Assembly (NCBI GenBank): GCA_944323495.1
Contig: CALUSZ010000069.1
Location: 1-35,421 of the forward strand
Direction: 5' to 3'
DNA: 35,421 nucleotides
From: Candidatus Gastranaerophilales bacterium
GTDB lineage: Bacteria; Cyanobacteriota; Vampirovibrionia; Gastranaerophilales; Gastranaerophilaceae
The notes beneath the pieces were generated by a model. That model was not told where the DNA came from. It saw only the letters and a program-made list of their open reading frames with translations, and did no database searches. The position numbers and the translations under genes are program-made. Position 1 is the first letter of the stretch. Every line of letters begins with the position of its first letter. Shown piece after piece: positions 1-7,735 of this stretch.

Positions 1-407
1 AAATGGCAGAAGAAGCCGATTTGGATTTGGTTGTAATAAGTCCTAACCAGGCTCCGCCTGTAGCCAAGATTTTAAACTATGGCAAATATAAATATGAGTT
101 GGAGAAAAAGGCTAAGGAAGCTAAGAAGAAGCAGCATGTCATTGATATAAAAGAGGTCAAGGTTCGCTATAAGATAGATACGCACGATTATGAAGTAAGA
201 CTGAAGAGTATCAGGAAGTTTATCTCTCAAGGTAATAAAGTAAAATTAGTCGTAATGCTTCGCGGGCGTGAGATGCAGCATTCATCTTTGGCTATGGATT
301 TAGCAAACCGATTTATAACAGATTTGGCAGATGATTCAATAAGTGTCGAAAAGAAGCCAATGATAGAAGGCAGAAATGTTACTACGTGGCTTGCTCCGAA
401 ATCATAG
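1..407 (+). CDS. infC: Translation initiation factor IF-3 (5'-truncated by window edge)
   Basis: The visible part is most of IF-3, which binds the 30S subunit, keeps it apart from the 50S and checks start-codon/initiator-tRNA pairing. The first segment (DLDLVVISP, then PPVAKILNYGKYKYE) is the end of the IF3-N domain and the linker. The remainder (from about VIDIKEVKVRYKI to RGREMQHSSLAMDLANRF) is the C-terminal ribosome-binding domain. The protein ends in the usual short tail. The first in-frame ATG at position 3 corresponds to an internal Met of the family (the 'MAEE..LDLV.ISP' stretch), so the true start is upstream of the window. The common partners rpmI and rplT do not follow; a tRNA gene and a convergent gene do. 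Identification is firm. Confidence 0.96.
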   Translation, partial: MAEEADLDLVVISPNQAPPVAKILNYGKYKYELEKKAKEAKKKQHVIDIKEVKVRYKIDTHDYEVRLKSIRKFISQGNKVKLVVMLRGREMQHSSLAMDLANRFITDLADDSISVEKKPMIEGRNVTTWLAPKS

Positions 408-432
408 GGGTAAATAAGAGTAAATAAACCAC

Positions 433-460
433 TTGATTATTAATATTTAGCGGGTACAAT
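433..460 (+). promoter_or_regulatory. Candidate promoter of the tRNA-Phe transcript
   Basis: TTGATT (433-438), a 16-nt spacer and TACAAT (455-460) form a good sigma-70-type promoter in the infC/tRNA-Phe gap. The predicted start near 467 would give a precursor with roughly 100 nt of 5' leader before the mature tRNA. I saw no better promoter right next to the tRNA: the TAAAAT at 562-567 is too close to the mature 5' end. Confidence 0.45.
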
Positions 461-467
461 AGGAAAT

Positions 468-582
468 ATAAAATATGCCGCAATAGCTCCCCAGTGGAGC
501 CGCGAGGCGAAACGTATAGGGAAAACGTAGAGCTTGCTCTACCAACCCTTTGAAAATTACATAAAATATGCCGCAATAGCTC
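468..582. repeat. 22-nt direct repeat that duplicates the tRNA-Phe 5' end
   Basis: Positions 468-489 and 561-582 are identical over 22 nt. Each copy contains 9 nt of flank plus the first 13 nt of mature tRNA-Phe (GCCGCAATAGCTC). Between them, 533-546 is the exact reverse complement of tRNA positions 584-597 (D arm into the anticodon stem). The same stretch forms a hairpin (GTAGAG, 4-nt loop, CTCTAC; 528-543). A second small hairpin, GCTCC/GGAGC, lies at 485-500. Together this looks like tRNA-derived debris or a precursor leader. It is not a second functional tRNA, because no complete cloverleaf can be drawn. Confidence 0.8.
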
Positions 583-642
583 AGTTGGTAGAGCAAGGGA
601 CTGAAAATCCCTGTGTCCTTGGTTCAATTCCGAGTTGCGGCA
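570..642 (+). tRNA. tRNA-Phe (anticodon GAA)
   Basis: A complete 73-nt cloverleaf. The acceptor stem GCCGCAA (570-576) pairs with TTGCGGC (635-641), followed by discriminator A at 642. The D arm contains AGTTGGTA, the anticodon stem AGGGA/TCCCT encloses loop CTGAAAA with anticodon GAA, and the T loop is TTCAATT. The CCA end is not encoded (TAT follows). It lies just downstream of infC and ends 15 nt from the stop codon of the convergent gene at 658-2046. Confidence 0.97.
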
Positions 643-657
643 TATTTTTATTATTTA

Positions 658-2046
658 TTATAACAAATTACTTAAATCTAAAACCATACGTTTTTCCGGG
701 GGAGAGAGTTTATACATCTGTTGCACAAAGTTAATTATATACCATTTACTAAGGCCTATTTTCTCAAATGTTCCATTTTTATACAATTCTACTAATCTAT
801 TAACTTGTTTTTGGCAATTTTTGTATATTTCTGGGTGAAGGCGTAAATATTGTGACATAGAACGGTCTGCACGCTCGGAATTGTAGTATTTGGAAGCAAG
901 ACCATAATTTGAGAGTAAGTCATTACCTGATTTATTGTGTGGAATTAAATGTTCAATACTGCCTTCTGATGGAGCTATAAGATTGTAGCCGATTTTTGCA
1001 GACGAGTAGTCTGATGATTTAACTATAAATGCTGATAAATCATCATGCGATGTCGGAAGTTTTATGGCTGTTTTTATTATTTTATGTTTTAGTTTGGTAT
1101 CTTTTAATGTATCAGTTATCTTTTTTAATTCATATATAAATGATTTTCGGTTAAATGAGGTTTTAACCGGAATATTGAAAATTTTTGCGCGGGTTTGTTG
1201 TAAAAGTCTGTCTAATTCATAATTATCTGCTAAAGTTGAGTTTATTTTTAAACATTCAATTTGTTTTAATATGTCGCTGCGTTGTCGTATTATTGTCTGC
1301 TGTGTCCGAAGTTTTTTATTGCGCTGCACTTTTGAAGAAATATTTTCTAGCGGTAATAGTTCTTTTTCAGTTTTTTCTGGCATTTTGGAGGCCAGATACA
1401 TAATTGTGTTTATTATAGAGATTTCTTCTGGATTTTTCCCTGCTTCAATTTCTTCTGCGATGCGTTTGAGCTTGTAATTAAATTCTTTTGCACTAAAGAG
1501 TTGGATGATTGGTTCATCATTGAGTTTTTTTTCTGTTATATCCATTAGTGTTTTAAACTCGTTGCGCTGCTCTTCAGGCATTTCTTTTGAAAGTGTATAT
1601 AGTTGATTAAAAATGGGAGCTTGTATATGCCTTAATCTTTTGAGATGAATTGGTGCTGTTTTTTCTATGATTTCGGCCATTGTTGCTTTGGGTCTGGTTT
1701 TTGAAGCTGATTTTATTATTGAAAAGACTGAGGTCTCGACTTTATGCAGGCATTTTTTATATGGTTCTAATGCTTTTACTACTTCTGATATTGGTCCAGA
1801 GAAGACGTGGCTTGAAATTAAGTTTTCCATGTCCTTAGGGTTTAATAATGTTTTACCTGAGTACATATCTGGAATATTGTATGCCATTAGCTCCCTTAAA
1901 GCTTCTGCATTTTTAGCAGAGCGTCCGAATGATATTGTATCAGTAGGTGAGACACTTCCCAGCCCAATTGGTTGAGAATACTTATTAGCGTTCACTTTGT
2001 TGGTTCGTGATATAAATAGATTATAATTAATTAGTGTTATCTTCAC
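658..2046 (-). CDS. Tagged protein with C-terminal HNH nuclease-like domain
   Basis: 462 aa, not a family I can name. The C-terminal part carries an HNH (beta-beta-alpha metal) signature: E365-H366-L-I-P, then N380 exactly 14 residues after H366, and N389 nine residues later (YNSER). These are the spacings of classical HNH endonucleases, although the structural zinc cysteines are absent. Residues 50-360 are mostly charged helices with no recognisable fold. Residues 28-41 (GLGSVSPTDTISFG) closely match a tag in the protein at 16319-17485. There is no hydrophobic signal peptide or membrane segment. The start is a GTG without a clear Shine-Dalgarno, so the N terminus is uncertain; a weak -10 (TATTTT, 2053-2058) lies 6 nt upstream of it. 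By domain type it could be a nuclease toxin/effector or a homing/defence nuclease. That function is inference. Confidence 0.65.
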   Translation of the reverse strand: MKITLINYNLFISRTNKVNANKYSQPIGLGSVSPTDTISFGRSAKNAEALRELMAYNIPDMYSGKTLLNPKDMENLISSHVFSGPISEVVKALEPYKKCLHKVETSVFSIIKSASKTRPKATMAEIIEKTAPIHLKRLRHIQAPIFNQLYTLSKEMPEEQRNEFKTLMDITEKKLNDEPIIQLFSAKEFNYKLKRIAEEIEAGKNPEEISIINTIMYLASKMPEKTEKELLPLENISSKVQRNKKLRTQQTIIRQRSDILKQIECLKINSTLADNYELDRLLQQTRAKIFNIPVKTSFNRKSFIYELKKITDTLKDTKLKHKIIKTAIKLPTSHDDLSAFIVKSSDYSSAKIGYNLIAPSEGSIEHLIPHNKSGNDLLSNYGLASKYYNSERADRSMSQYLRLHPEIYKNCQKQVNRLVELYKNGTFEKIGLSKWYIINFVQQMYKLSPPEKRMVLDLSNLL

Positions 2047-2083
2047 AATATAAAAATATCTCTGAATTAAAAATTTTGCCAGT

Positions 2084-2103
2084 TTGTAACGAAAGTGTTA
2101 CAA
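2084..2103. promoter_or_regulatory. Palindromic site upstream of the HNH-like gene
   Basis: TTGTAAC, 6 nt, GTTACAA: a perfect 7-bp inverted repeat (8 bp if the flanking T/A pair is counted). It lies about 40 nt upstream of the GTG at 2046 and abuts the A-run of the secF terminator. It has no T-tract of its own on the minus strand, so it fits an operator for a dimeric regulator better than a terminator. The regulator is unknown. Confidence 0.4.
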
Positions 2104-2132
2104 AAAAGGGCGGGCAATAAAATTGCCCGCCC
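2102..2132 (-). terminator. Rho-independent terminator of the secD-secF transcript
   Basis: GGGCGGGCAA (2108-2117) pairs with TTGCCCGCCC (2123-2132): a perfect 10-bp GC-rich stem with a 5-nt loop. On the minus strand it is followed by six T residues (the A-run at 2102-2107). It lies just downstream of the secF stop codon. Confidence 0.93.
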
Positions 2133-2141
2133 TCTCTAAAT

Positions 2142-3101
2142 TTATGTTGAAACTGTTTTTGTTGACAGTTTCCAATCTTCCCAAATATCAACAAGCGTTG
2201 AGCAGAAGAAAATGCTTGAATAAGTTCCGGCTGCGATACCTAAAATCATAGCGAGTACGAAATCCTTTGTTGTAACTCCGCCGAACAGGTAGAGTGCAAG
2301 TAATGTAAGCAATGTTGTAAGCGAAGTATTAATACTTCTTGCAAGTGTCTGGTTAATACTTGCATTCATAATTTCGCTGAATGTCATCTTTTTAGAATAG
2401 TATTTTAAATTTTCTCTAACTCTATCAAATACAACGATTGTATCGTGTACTGAAAAACCTATTACTGTAAGCAGGGCTGTGATAAACAATGCATCTATTT
2501 GTACATCATAGAGCAGTCCTAATATAGAGAATACACCGCATACAAACAAGGCATCGTGTACAAGCCCTAAAATTGCTGCGAAAGCGTAATCAAACTGGAA
2601 TCTGAATGTCAGGTATGCAATAATCCCTAAAAGTGCAAGTGTAAATGCGATTAATGAATTTTTAAATAATTCCATACCCAGAGTTGGTCCGACGGATGAA
2701 ACTTGGACAAGTTCTGGAGATGTGAATTCCTGACTTACAATATTAGTAATTTTATCTTGATCAGAAGAGCCTTCTTCAATGAATTTTGTTCTTACAGAAA
2801 GAATAGCTTTCAGTCCGCTTTCATCTTGTGCGTTAACATTAATAATCTGCAAATATGGGTTTTCGACGCCGCCCTGTTCGAGTTTTTGTCTTATATCTGA
2901 AAGTTTATTGTTAGAAATTTGTTCTTTTACTCCATATTGGAGGGTTGTACCTCCTGTATAGTCAATCCCGACTTTTACGGGTGTATGTGTCGGATATGTT
3001 ATTGTTGAATAAATCATTGCAACTATTCCCGGCAGAAGAAGAACTGCTGAAAGTGCAAGAAATAAAAATCTGTATTTTACGATATCTAGTTTTAATTTCA
3101 T
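2142..3101 (-). CDS. secF: Protein translocase subunit SecF
   Basis: 319 aa, typical SecF length. SecF forms a complex with SecD that uses the proton-motive force to help pull proteins through SecYEG on the outer face of the inner membrane. The first transmembrane segment (about 10-30) is followed by the family motif GIDYTGGTTLQYGV, a periplasmic domain, and five more membrane segments. The conserved core VGPTLGMELFKNSLIA and the SVHDTIVVFDRVRE stretch are present. It follows secD by 58 nt in the same orientation and is closed by a strong hairpin terminator. Confidence 0.96.
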   Translation of the reverse strand: MKLKLDIVKYRFLFLALSAVLLLPGIVAMIYSTITYPTHTPVKVGIDYTGGTTLQYGVKEQISNNKLSDIRQKLEQGGVENPYLQIINVNAQDESGLKAILSVRTKFIEEGSSDQDKITNIVSQEFTSPELVQVSSVGPTLGMELFKNSLIAFTLALLGIIAYLTFRFQFDYAFAAILGLVHDALFVCGVFSILGLLYDVQIDALFITALLTVIGFSVHDTIVVFDRVRENLKYYSKKMTFSEIMNASINQTLARSINTSLTTLLTLLALYLFGGVTTKDFVLAMILGIAAGTYSSIFFCSTLVDIWEDWKLSTKTVST

Positions 3102-3159
3102 ATTATTTTCCTCTTTTTTACTTTATGTGTCTCCCGACCAAATATCTACGTGCGTAGCA

Positions 3160-4467
3160 CTAGTCGAGGATACCGAATTTGGCTTTTTCGCGTTTTGTTT
3201 CGACGGCCTGGTAACCTTCATCGATTTCACTGGCTTTTAGACCAAACAATGCCGGGTGCTGGAGTTTTCCTGTGCCGAATATTAAGTGCATGAAGTTTTT
3301 GGTAATAGTAATTGCACTGAACATTGAGACCATAACACCGATTGCCAGAGTAAGCGCAAAGCCTTTAACGATACTTGTTCCGCAGAAATAAAGGATTGTG
3401 CAGGTAATAATCGTAGTCATATTGGAATCGAAAATACTTGTGAACGCTCTGTCGAAACCGGAATTAATAGCGGTAAAGAGAGTTCTTCCTGCCCTTAATT
3501 CTTCTTTTGTTCTTTCAAAGATTAGAATGTTCGCGTCAACTGCCATACCGATACTCAGGATAAAACCTGCAATACCGGCAAGAGTAAGTGTTACCGGAAT
3601 GGCTTTAAACAGAGCAAACAGCATTAGGCCGTATATTACAAGAGCAACGTCAGCTATCAGCCCCGGTGCGCGGTAATACAGCGCCATAAATATCATAACG
3701 AAACCTAAACCGATAGCTCCTGCAACTTTTGATTTCGCAATACTGTCAGCGCCGAGAGTCGGTCCAACGGTATTTTCTTCAATAATTTTTGCCGGAACGG
3801 GAAGTGCGCCTGCGTTTAGAAGGTCGACCATTTTCTTAGCTTCTTCATAAGCAAACCCGCTGTCTCCTCCGGAGATTTGTGCGCGTCCGCCCGTAATTGG
3901 TTCTCTAATAACAGGTGCTGATTGTAATTCTCCGTTAAAGAATATGGCCATCGGCTGGCCGACGAGTTTTTTAGTTAAATCAGCAAACTTTTTAGTTCCT
4001 TCATTATTGAACTCTAAATCCACAACCCACTGTCCGTTTTGTGAGTTTGTACTCAAATTTGCTTTAGATAAATCTTTACCGGTAAGTCCTGTAGCTTCCC
4101 ATTCAGCTTCGCCTTCCTTCATAACGGGTTTTCTGAAATCGAGTTCTGCAGTTTCGCCTAAATATGCTTTTGCCTGATTCAAGTCAGAAACATCAGGGAT
4201 TTCAATAACAAGACGTCTGTCGCCGGATCTTTGAACAACGGTTTCGGAAACACCGAGTTTGTTAACCCTGTTTTCGATTGCAAACTGCAAGCTTGACATC
4301 ATATCCGGCGTAATTTGTGCGATGGTGTCAGTTGTCTGTGCTTCTAATACGAGGCGTGAGCCGCCTACCAAATCCAAACCCAGTTTTGTAGGCTTGACGC
4401 AAATTGTCACAATAGATGCTATGACAATAAGGACAATTGCCCAAAACAGTATCAGTTTATTTTTCAT
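3160..4467 (-). CDS. secD: Protein translocase subunit SecD
   Basis: 435 aa, the short form of SecD (Escherichia coli SecD is about 615 aa). It shows an N-terminal membrane anchor, the motif LGLDLVGGSRLVLEA, the periplasmic P1 region and the conserved core ENTVGPTLGADSI. Six membrane segments follow, with the hallmark GMAVDANILIFERTKEELR in the fourth/fifth helix area. It pairs with the following secF. A Shine-Dalgarno AAGGAGT precedes the ATG at 4467. Confidence 0.96.
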   Translation of the reverse strand: MKNKLILFWAIVLIVIASIVTICVKPTKLGLDLVGGSRLVLEAQTTDTIAQITPDMMSSLQFAIENRVNKLGVSETVVQRSGDRRLVIEIPDVSDLNQAKAYLGETAELDFRKPVMKEGEAEWEATGLTGKDLSKANLSTNSQNGQWVVDLEFNNEGTKKFADLTKKLVGQPMAIFFNGELQSAPVIREPITGGRAQISGGDSGFAYEEAKKMVDLLNAGALPVPAKIIEENTVGPTLGADSIAKSKVAGAIGLGFVMIFMALYYRAPGLIADVALVIYGLMLFALFKAIPVTLTLAGIAGFILSIGMAVDANILIFERTKEELRAGRTLFTAINSGFDRAFTSIFDSNMTTIITCTILYFCGTSIVKGFALTLAIGVMVSMFSAITITKNFMHLIFGTGKLQHPALFGLKASEIDEGYQAVETKREKAKFGILD

Positions 4468-4489
4468 CTATGTACTCCTTATATATATG

Positions 4490-4495
4490 ATTATA
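4490..4495 (-). promoter_or_regulatory. -10 box for secD-secF
   Basis: On the minus strand TATAAT (4490-4495) stands about 22 nt upstream of the secD ATG, with the Shine-Dalgarno AAGGAGT between. This gives secDF a likely promoter of its own inside the comEB-to-secF gene run. The -35 is not clear. Confidence 0.45.
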
Positions 4496-4537
4496 ATTTT
4501 ATCCCAAATCTGAAAATAAGAATCTTGCCTGATTGGA

Positions 4538-5416
4538 TTATATAGAATCCAATGTAAAGATTAAATCGGCTTTTTCTGCCTTGGTTAGTTCAACCAGCGG
4601 GCGTCTTACGTAATCTTCAATGATTTCTTTATATGCTAAAGCTGCTTTAACCGGTACCGGATTCGGCGCCATGAATAGCTTTTTGAATATCGGATAAAGT
4701 TTCTGGTGCATATTTTTAGCAGTCATAACATCGCCGGTTTTGAAGTTTCTAATCATTGATTTAATTTCTTTTCCGAAAAGATGTGATGCAACAGAAATTA
4801 CACCGTGTGCACCGAGTGAAAGCATTGGAAGTGTTAAGCTGTCATCTCCTGAGTATACTGTAAAATCCTTAGGACAGTTCATTTTTATATCTGTGATTAC
4901 GTCCATATCACCGAAGCTTTGCTTAACGGCAACAATATTTTGATATTTTCTTGCAAGTGTCTTAATCGTATCGACAGACATATTAACTCCGGTGCGTGAA
5001 GGTATATTGTATAATATAACCGGAATTTCAACCGCCTCTGCTACAGCAGAAAAATGTTCAATCATACCGGTCTGAGAAGGTTTGTTATAGTAAGGAACAA
5101 CAGATAAAATTGCGTCTGCGCCTTCTTTTTCCGCTTTTTTAGCCATCATAACTGCGGTTTCAGTTGAGTTAGAGCCTGTGCCCATAATTAGCTTACCCTT
5201 GCCTGCAATGGCACGTTTTGCGCTGCACAAGATTTCGATTTCTTCTTCATGCGTTAATGTCGGCGATTCACCAGTAGTACCTGTAACAAGGATTGCATCA
5301 GAACCTGTATTTACAAGCTGATACGCTAAAGACTCAACTTTTTCATAATCCACTTCTCTTTTTTCGTTGAATGGTGTTACCATTGCCGTAATTACTTCAC
5401 CCGCGTCATATCTCAT
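4538..5416 (-). CDS. dapA: 4-hydroxy-tetrahydrodipicolinate synthase
   Basis: 292 aa, full family length. It condenses pyruvate with aspartate semialdehyde, the first step of the lysine/diaminopimelate branch that supplies peptidoglycan. Active-site elements are all visible: TGTTGE with Thr47-Thr48, Tyr109/Tyr110, Tyr136 (ILYNIPSRTG) with Arg141, and Schiff-base Lys165 in VAVKQSFGD. The start has a strong Shine-Dalgarno (AAAGGAGT). A minus-strand TATAAT at 5447-5452, overlapping the upstream gene's last bases, could give it a separate promoter. Confidence 0.96.
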   Translation of the reverse strand: MRYDAGEVITAMVTPFNEKREVDYEKVESLAYQLVNTGSDAILVTGTTGESPTLTHEEEIEILCSAKRAIAGKGKLIMGTGSNSTETAVMMAKKAEKEGADAILSVVPYYNKPSQTGMIEHFSAVAEAVEIPVILYNIPSRTGVNMSVDTIKTLARKYQNIVAVKQSFGDMDVITDIKMNCPKDFTVYSGDDSLTLPMLSLGAHGVISVASHLFGKEIKSMIRNFKTGDVMTAKNMHQKLYPIFKKLFMAPNPVPVKAALAYKEIIEDYVRRPLVELTKAEKADLIFTLDSI

Positions 5417-5452
5417 ATATTTACTCCTTTATTATCCTTGTGTTTTATTATA

Positions 5453-6304
5453 CTACAGAATTTCTTTAAACTCATGCACTTCTAAAGTTTTATCGCCGTC
5501 CTGGAATATTCCAATCTGTGAAGCACCGTATCTGTGCGATGTATTAAACCTGTATCTGTAGGCGGTATCAGCAGCAATAGTGATTTTTCCGAAATGTTTT
5601 AAATCTGCAAGTTTTTTTAATTGAGTTAAATCCTCTCCCGCCTGAATACAGATTGAATAATCGAGCGGAGCATTTGAATGGATAACTTTAAATAGAGTAT
5701 CCAAAACAGAATCGATTTCATTAAAACTGTTAAACTGGTATAAAAAACCGCCATCATAATTCATTGATTTTATTCCTGTTTTTTCTGAAATAAATTTATT
5801 CATTAATTGATTTTGTTCATCAATATTTATATTTAATTCTCTATGAGAAAATTTCTTTTTTAAATCTGTATGAATAAGAACCATATACTTATTTATTTTC
5901 TTTTCTTCACGTTTAACATCCTCTGCCAGCGTTTTGTTCAGGATTTTTTCTTCAGCCTTTTTATATGCCCTCCAGCTGTCATCGTAGATATCTTCAATTT
6001 TTTCTGTAATTATTATAAACAGATTCATCAAGTAAAACATTATAACGAGAATGATTAGTGCATTGAAGAATTTGAATTCAAAAACGGCCCCAAACAAATC
6101 TATCGAGGATGAATATATAGAATCCCCCATCTTCACCAGCCATTCCAAAAAACCTCTGATAAAATTCAGCCAGTCCCAATTTGCTCCGGTAAGATTTTCC
6201 ACCCAGAAGAACAAAAGCATAAGGATACAAAACACAATTACAATTTTCATAAACTGCCAGAAGCTTTTTATGAATTTGAAAAGAGCTACCATTAAGTCGT
6301 GCAT
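5453..6304 (-). CDS. Two-helix membrane protein with possible degenerate nucleotide-cyclase-like domain
   Basis: 283 aa, family not recognised. An N-terminal hydrophobic helix (about 18-36) and a second one (about 79-100) suggest a small membrane anchor with an outward loop. A charged linker (about 102-138) leads to a cytosolic alpha/beta domain. This begins YMVLIHTDLKKKF and continues through YDGGFLYQF..DSVLDTLFKVI and YSICIQAG...LKHFGKITIAADTAYRYRF. The order of these elements resembles class III nucleotidyl cyclase folds, where a G-D beta-hairpin is followed by an A.R-type helix. The metal aspartates are not convincingly placed, so any such domain is probably non-catalytic. It sits 3 nt after panC and before dapA, so it is probably co-transcribed. 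Confidence 0.5.
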   Translation of the reverse strand: MHDLMVALFKFIKSFWQFMKIVIVFCILMLLFFWVENLTGANWDWLNFIRGFLEWLVKMGDSIYSSSIDLFGAVFEFKFFNALIILVIMFYLMNLFIIITEKIEDIYDDSWRAYKKAEEKILNKTLAEDVKREEKKINKYMVLIHTDLKKKFSHRELNINIDEQNQLMNKFISEKTGIKSMNYDGGFLYQFNSFNEIDSVLDTLFKVIHSNAPLDYSICIQAGEDLTQLKKLADLKHFGKITIAADTAYRYRFNTSHRYGASQIGIFQDGDKTLEVHEFKEIL

Positions 6305-6307
6305 TCT

Positions 6308-7159
6308 TTATTCTCCTAAATAAATGTTATCAATTAGTCTTACATTTTCTACTCTGCAAGCGATAAGTACAATTGAATTTTTATCAGCTTTTTCCTGCTC
6401 TTCAAGAGTATCACGATTTAAAATCTCAAGATATTCCAAATCATGTTTATCGGTTAAATAGCTGTAAGCTGTTTCTTTTAGTGCATTTATATCATTAATG
6501 CCTTTTTCAAAGCAAGCCTTTATATTGTTTAGAATCCGGCTTAATGCCAATGCGTCTTTTTTCCCGTCTTCAGTTAAGTATTTATTTCTTGAGCTTAAGG
6601 CAAGACCTGAAGCTTCTCTTACAATCGGACATTGGATAATCTCAATCGGAACATTTAAATCTTTAACCATTTTTCTTATAATAACAGCCTGCTGGGCGTC
6701 TTTTTGTCCAAAAAATGCATAATCAGGCTGAGCTATATTAAACAATTTCAAAACAACCGTGCAAACTCCGTCAAAGTGTCCGGTTCTTGTTTTACCGCAT
6801 AATTTGTTAACATAGAAAAACGGAGGGCAGACATAAGTCAGAGTATCATTAGAGAGTCTCTGTCCTTCGCCGTACATTTCTTTAGGTGAAGGCGCAAATA
6901 CAATATCGACTCCCGCATCTTTGCATAATTCGTAATCCTTTTCCAGAGTTCTCGGATACTTGTCAAAATCTTCCGACGGCCCGAACTGGATAGGATTAAC
7001 AAATACGGAAACTATAACTTTATCACAAGTTTCTTTTGCCTTTTTGATTAAGCTTAAGTGTCCTTCGTGCAACGCTCCCATTGTCGGCACCAGACCTACT
7101 TTAAGCCCTTTCCATTCGTTTCGTGTTTTTCTGACTTCATCAATTGTATGTAATAACAT
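6308..7159 (-). CDS. panC: Pantothenate synthetase
   Basis: 283 aa, the usual length. It joins pantoate and beta-alanine using ATP to make pantothenate, the CoA precursor. It shows the ATP-binding PTMGALHEGH (25-34, HIGH-type), the FGQKDAQQ segment and the SSRNKYL (KMSKS-type) loop of the class I tRNA-synthetase-like fold. It lies 24 nt downstream of comEB. The later pathway step, coaX, is also in this window at 24519-25271. Confidence 0.96.
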   Translation of the reverse strand: MLLHTIDEVRKTRNEWKGLKVGLVPTMGALHEGHLSLIKKAKETCDKVIVSVFVNPIQFGPSEDFDKYPRTLEKDYELCKDAGVDIVFAPSPKEMYGEGQRLSNDTLTYVCPPFFYVNKLCGKTRTGHFDGVCTVVLKLFNIAQPDYAFFGQKDAQQAVIIRKMVKDLNVPIEIIQCPIVREASGLALSSRNKYLTEDGKKDALALSRILNNIKACFEKGINDINALKETAYSYLTDKHDLEYLEILNRDTLEEQEKADKNSIVLIACRVENVRLIDNIYLGE

Positions 7160-7183
7160 TTTTTTATTTCCCTCTGTTAAATA

Positions 7184-7645
7184 TTACTGGCTGGCGTATG
7201 CCGGATTTTCAAGTTCGCGCTTTATATCTTCTACAGAAACGTGAAGAATAGGCGAGTTATCATCTTTTTTTAAATATACATCAATGATGCCAGCCTGAAC
7301 AATAAATCTTTTGCATAAAATGCAGATAAAATTATGCCCGTAAATATACATTGAAGCACCCATACACCTGTCCTGACCTGCTTGAATGATTGCATTTTGT
7401 TCGGCATGTATTGACCTGCAGGTTTCATAACAGGTTCCGGAAGGAATCTTATTCTTTATCCGGTAGCATTCGCCTCTCTCGTAACAGGATTCGACTCCCG
7501 AAGGCGTGCCATTATATCCGGTAGCCTTAATTTTTTTGTCCTGACCGACAATTACAGCACCAACTTGCGCGCGAAGGCAATTTGAACGTGACGAGCACGT
7601 TTTTGCCATATCTAAAAAATAATCTGTCCAAGATTTTATTGTCAT
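7184..7645 (-). CDS. comEB: dCMP deaminase (ComEB type)
   Basis: 153 aa cytidine/deoxycytidylate deaminase family enzyme that deaminates dCMP to dUMP for dTTP supply. The zinc/catalytic motif H80-A81-E82 and the second zinc motif C108-x-x-C111 are present. The proline that normally precedes the second motif is replaced (FICILC instead of PC.LC). The NGTPSG substrate loop and the extra cysteines at about 54-76 are typical of ComEB. It heads the minus-strand run that ends with secF. The ATG has no Shine-Dalgarno; a perfect TATAAT lies 6 nt upstream. Confidence 0.93.
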   Translation of the reverse strand: MTIKSWTDYFLDMAKTCSSRSNCLRAQVGAVIVGQDKKIKATGYNGTPSGVESCYERGECYRIKNKIPSGTCYETCRSIHAEQNAIIQAGQDRCMGASMYIYGHNFICILCKRFIVQAGIIDVYLKKDDNSPILHVSVEDIKRELENPAYASQ

Positions 7646-7651
7646 AAATTA

Positions 7652-7657
7652 ATTATA
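7652..7657 (-). promoter_or_regulatory. -10 box of comEB, predicted leaderless start
   Basis: Minus-strand TATAAT (7652-7657) is separated from the comEB ATG (7645) by exactly 6 nt (TAATTT). With normal -10 geometry the first transcribed base is the A of ATG. Any -35 would fall inside the neighbouring terminator hairpin. Confidence 0.55.
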
Positions 7658-7661
7658 TAAC

Positions 7662-7687
7662 AAAAAGCTGTAAGTTTAACTTACAGC
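7662..7687 (-). terminator. Rho-independent terminator of the 51-aa gene
   Basis: GCTGTAAG (7667-7674) and CTTACAGC (7680-7687) form a perfect 8-bp stem with a 5-nt loop. On the minus strand it is followed by TTTTTG. It lies 48 nt after the small gene's stop and immediately before the comEB -10, separating the two transcripts. Confidence 0.85.
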
Positions 7688-7735
7688 GATTGGAGAAAAT
7701 GTATTTTTGAGTCTTTATTGAGTGGAAAAGGAAAT

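Noticed and set aside
382..627. 81-aa minus-strand frame across the tRNA-Phe region
   Set aside because: It is antisense to the tRNA and its duplicated pieces. It has no ribosome site and its repeated sequence merely reflects the DNA repeat.
468..642. tRNA-Phe as a prophage/integron attachment site
   Set aside because: Integrases normally recreate the 3' part of the tRNA. Here only the 5' end is duplicated, and the Xer-type recombinase is 20 kb away with housekeeping features.
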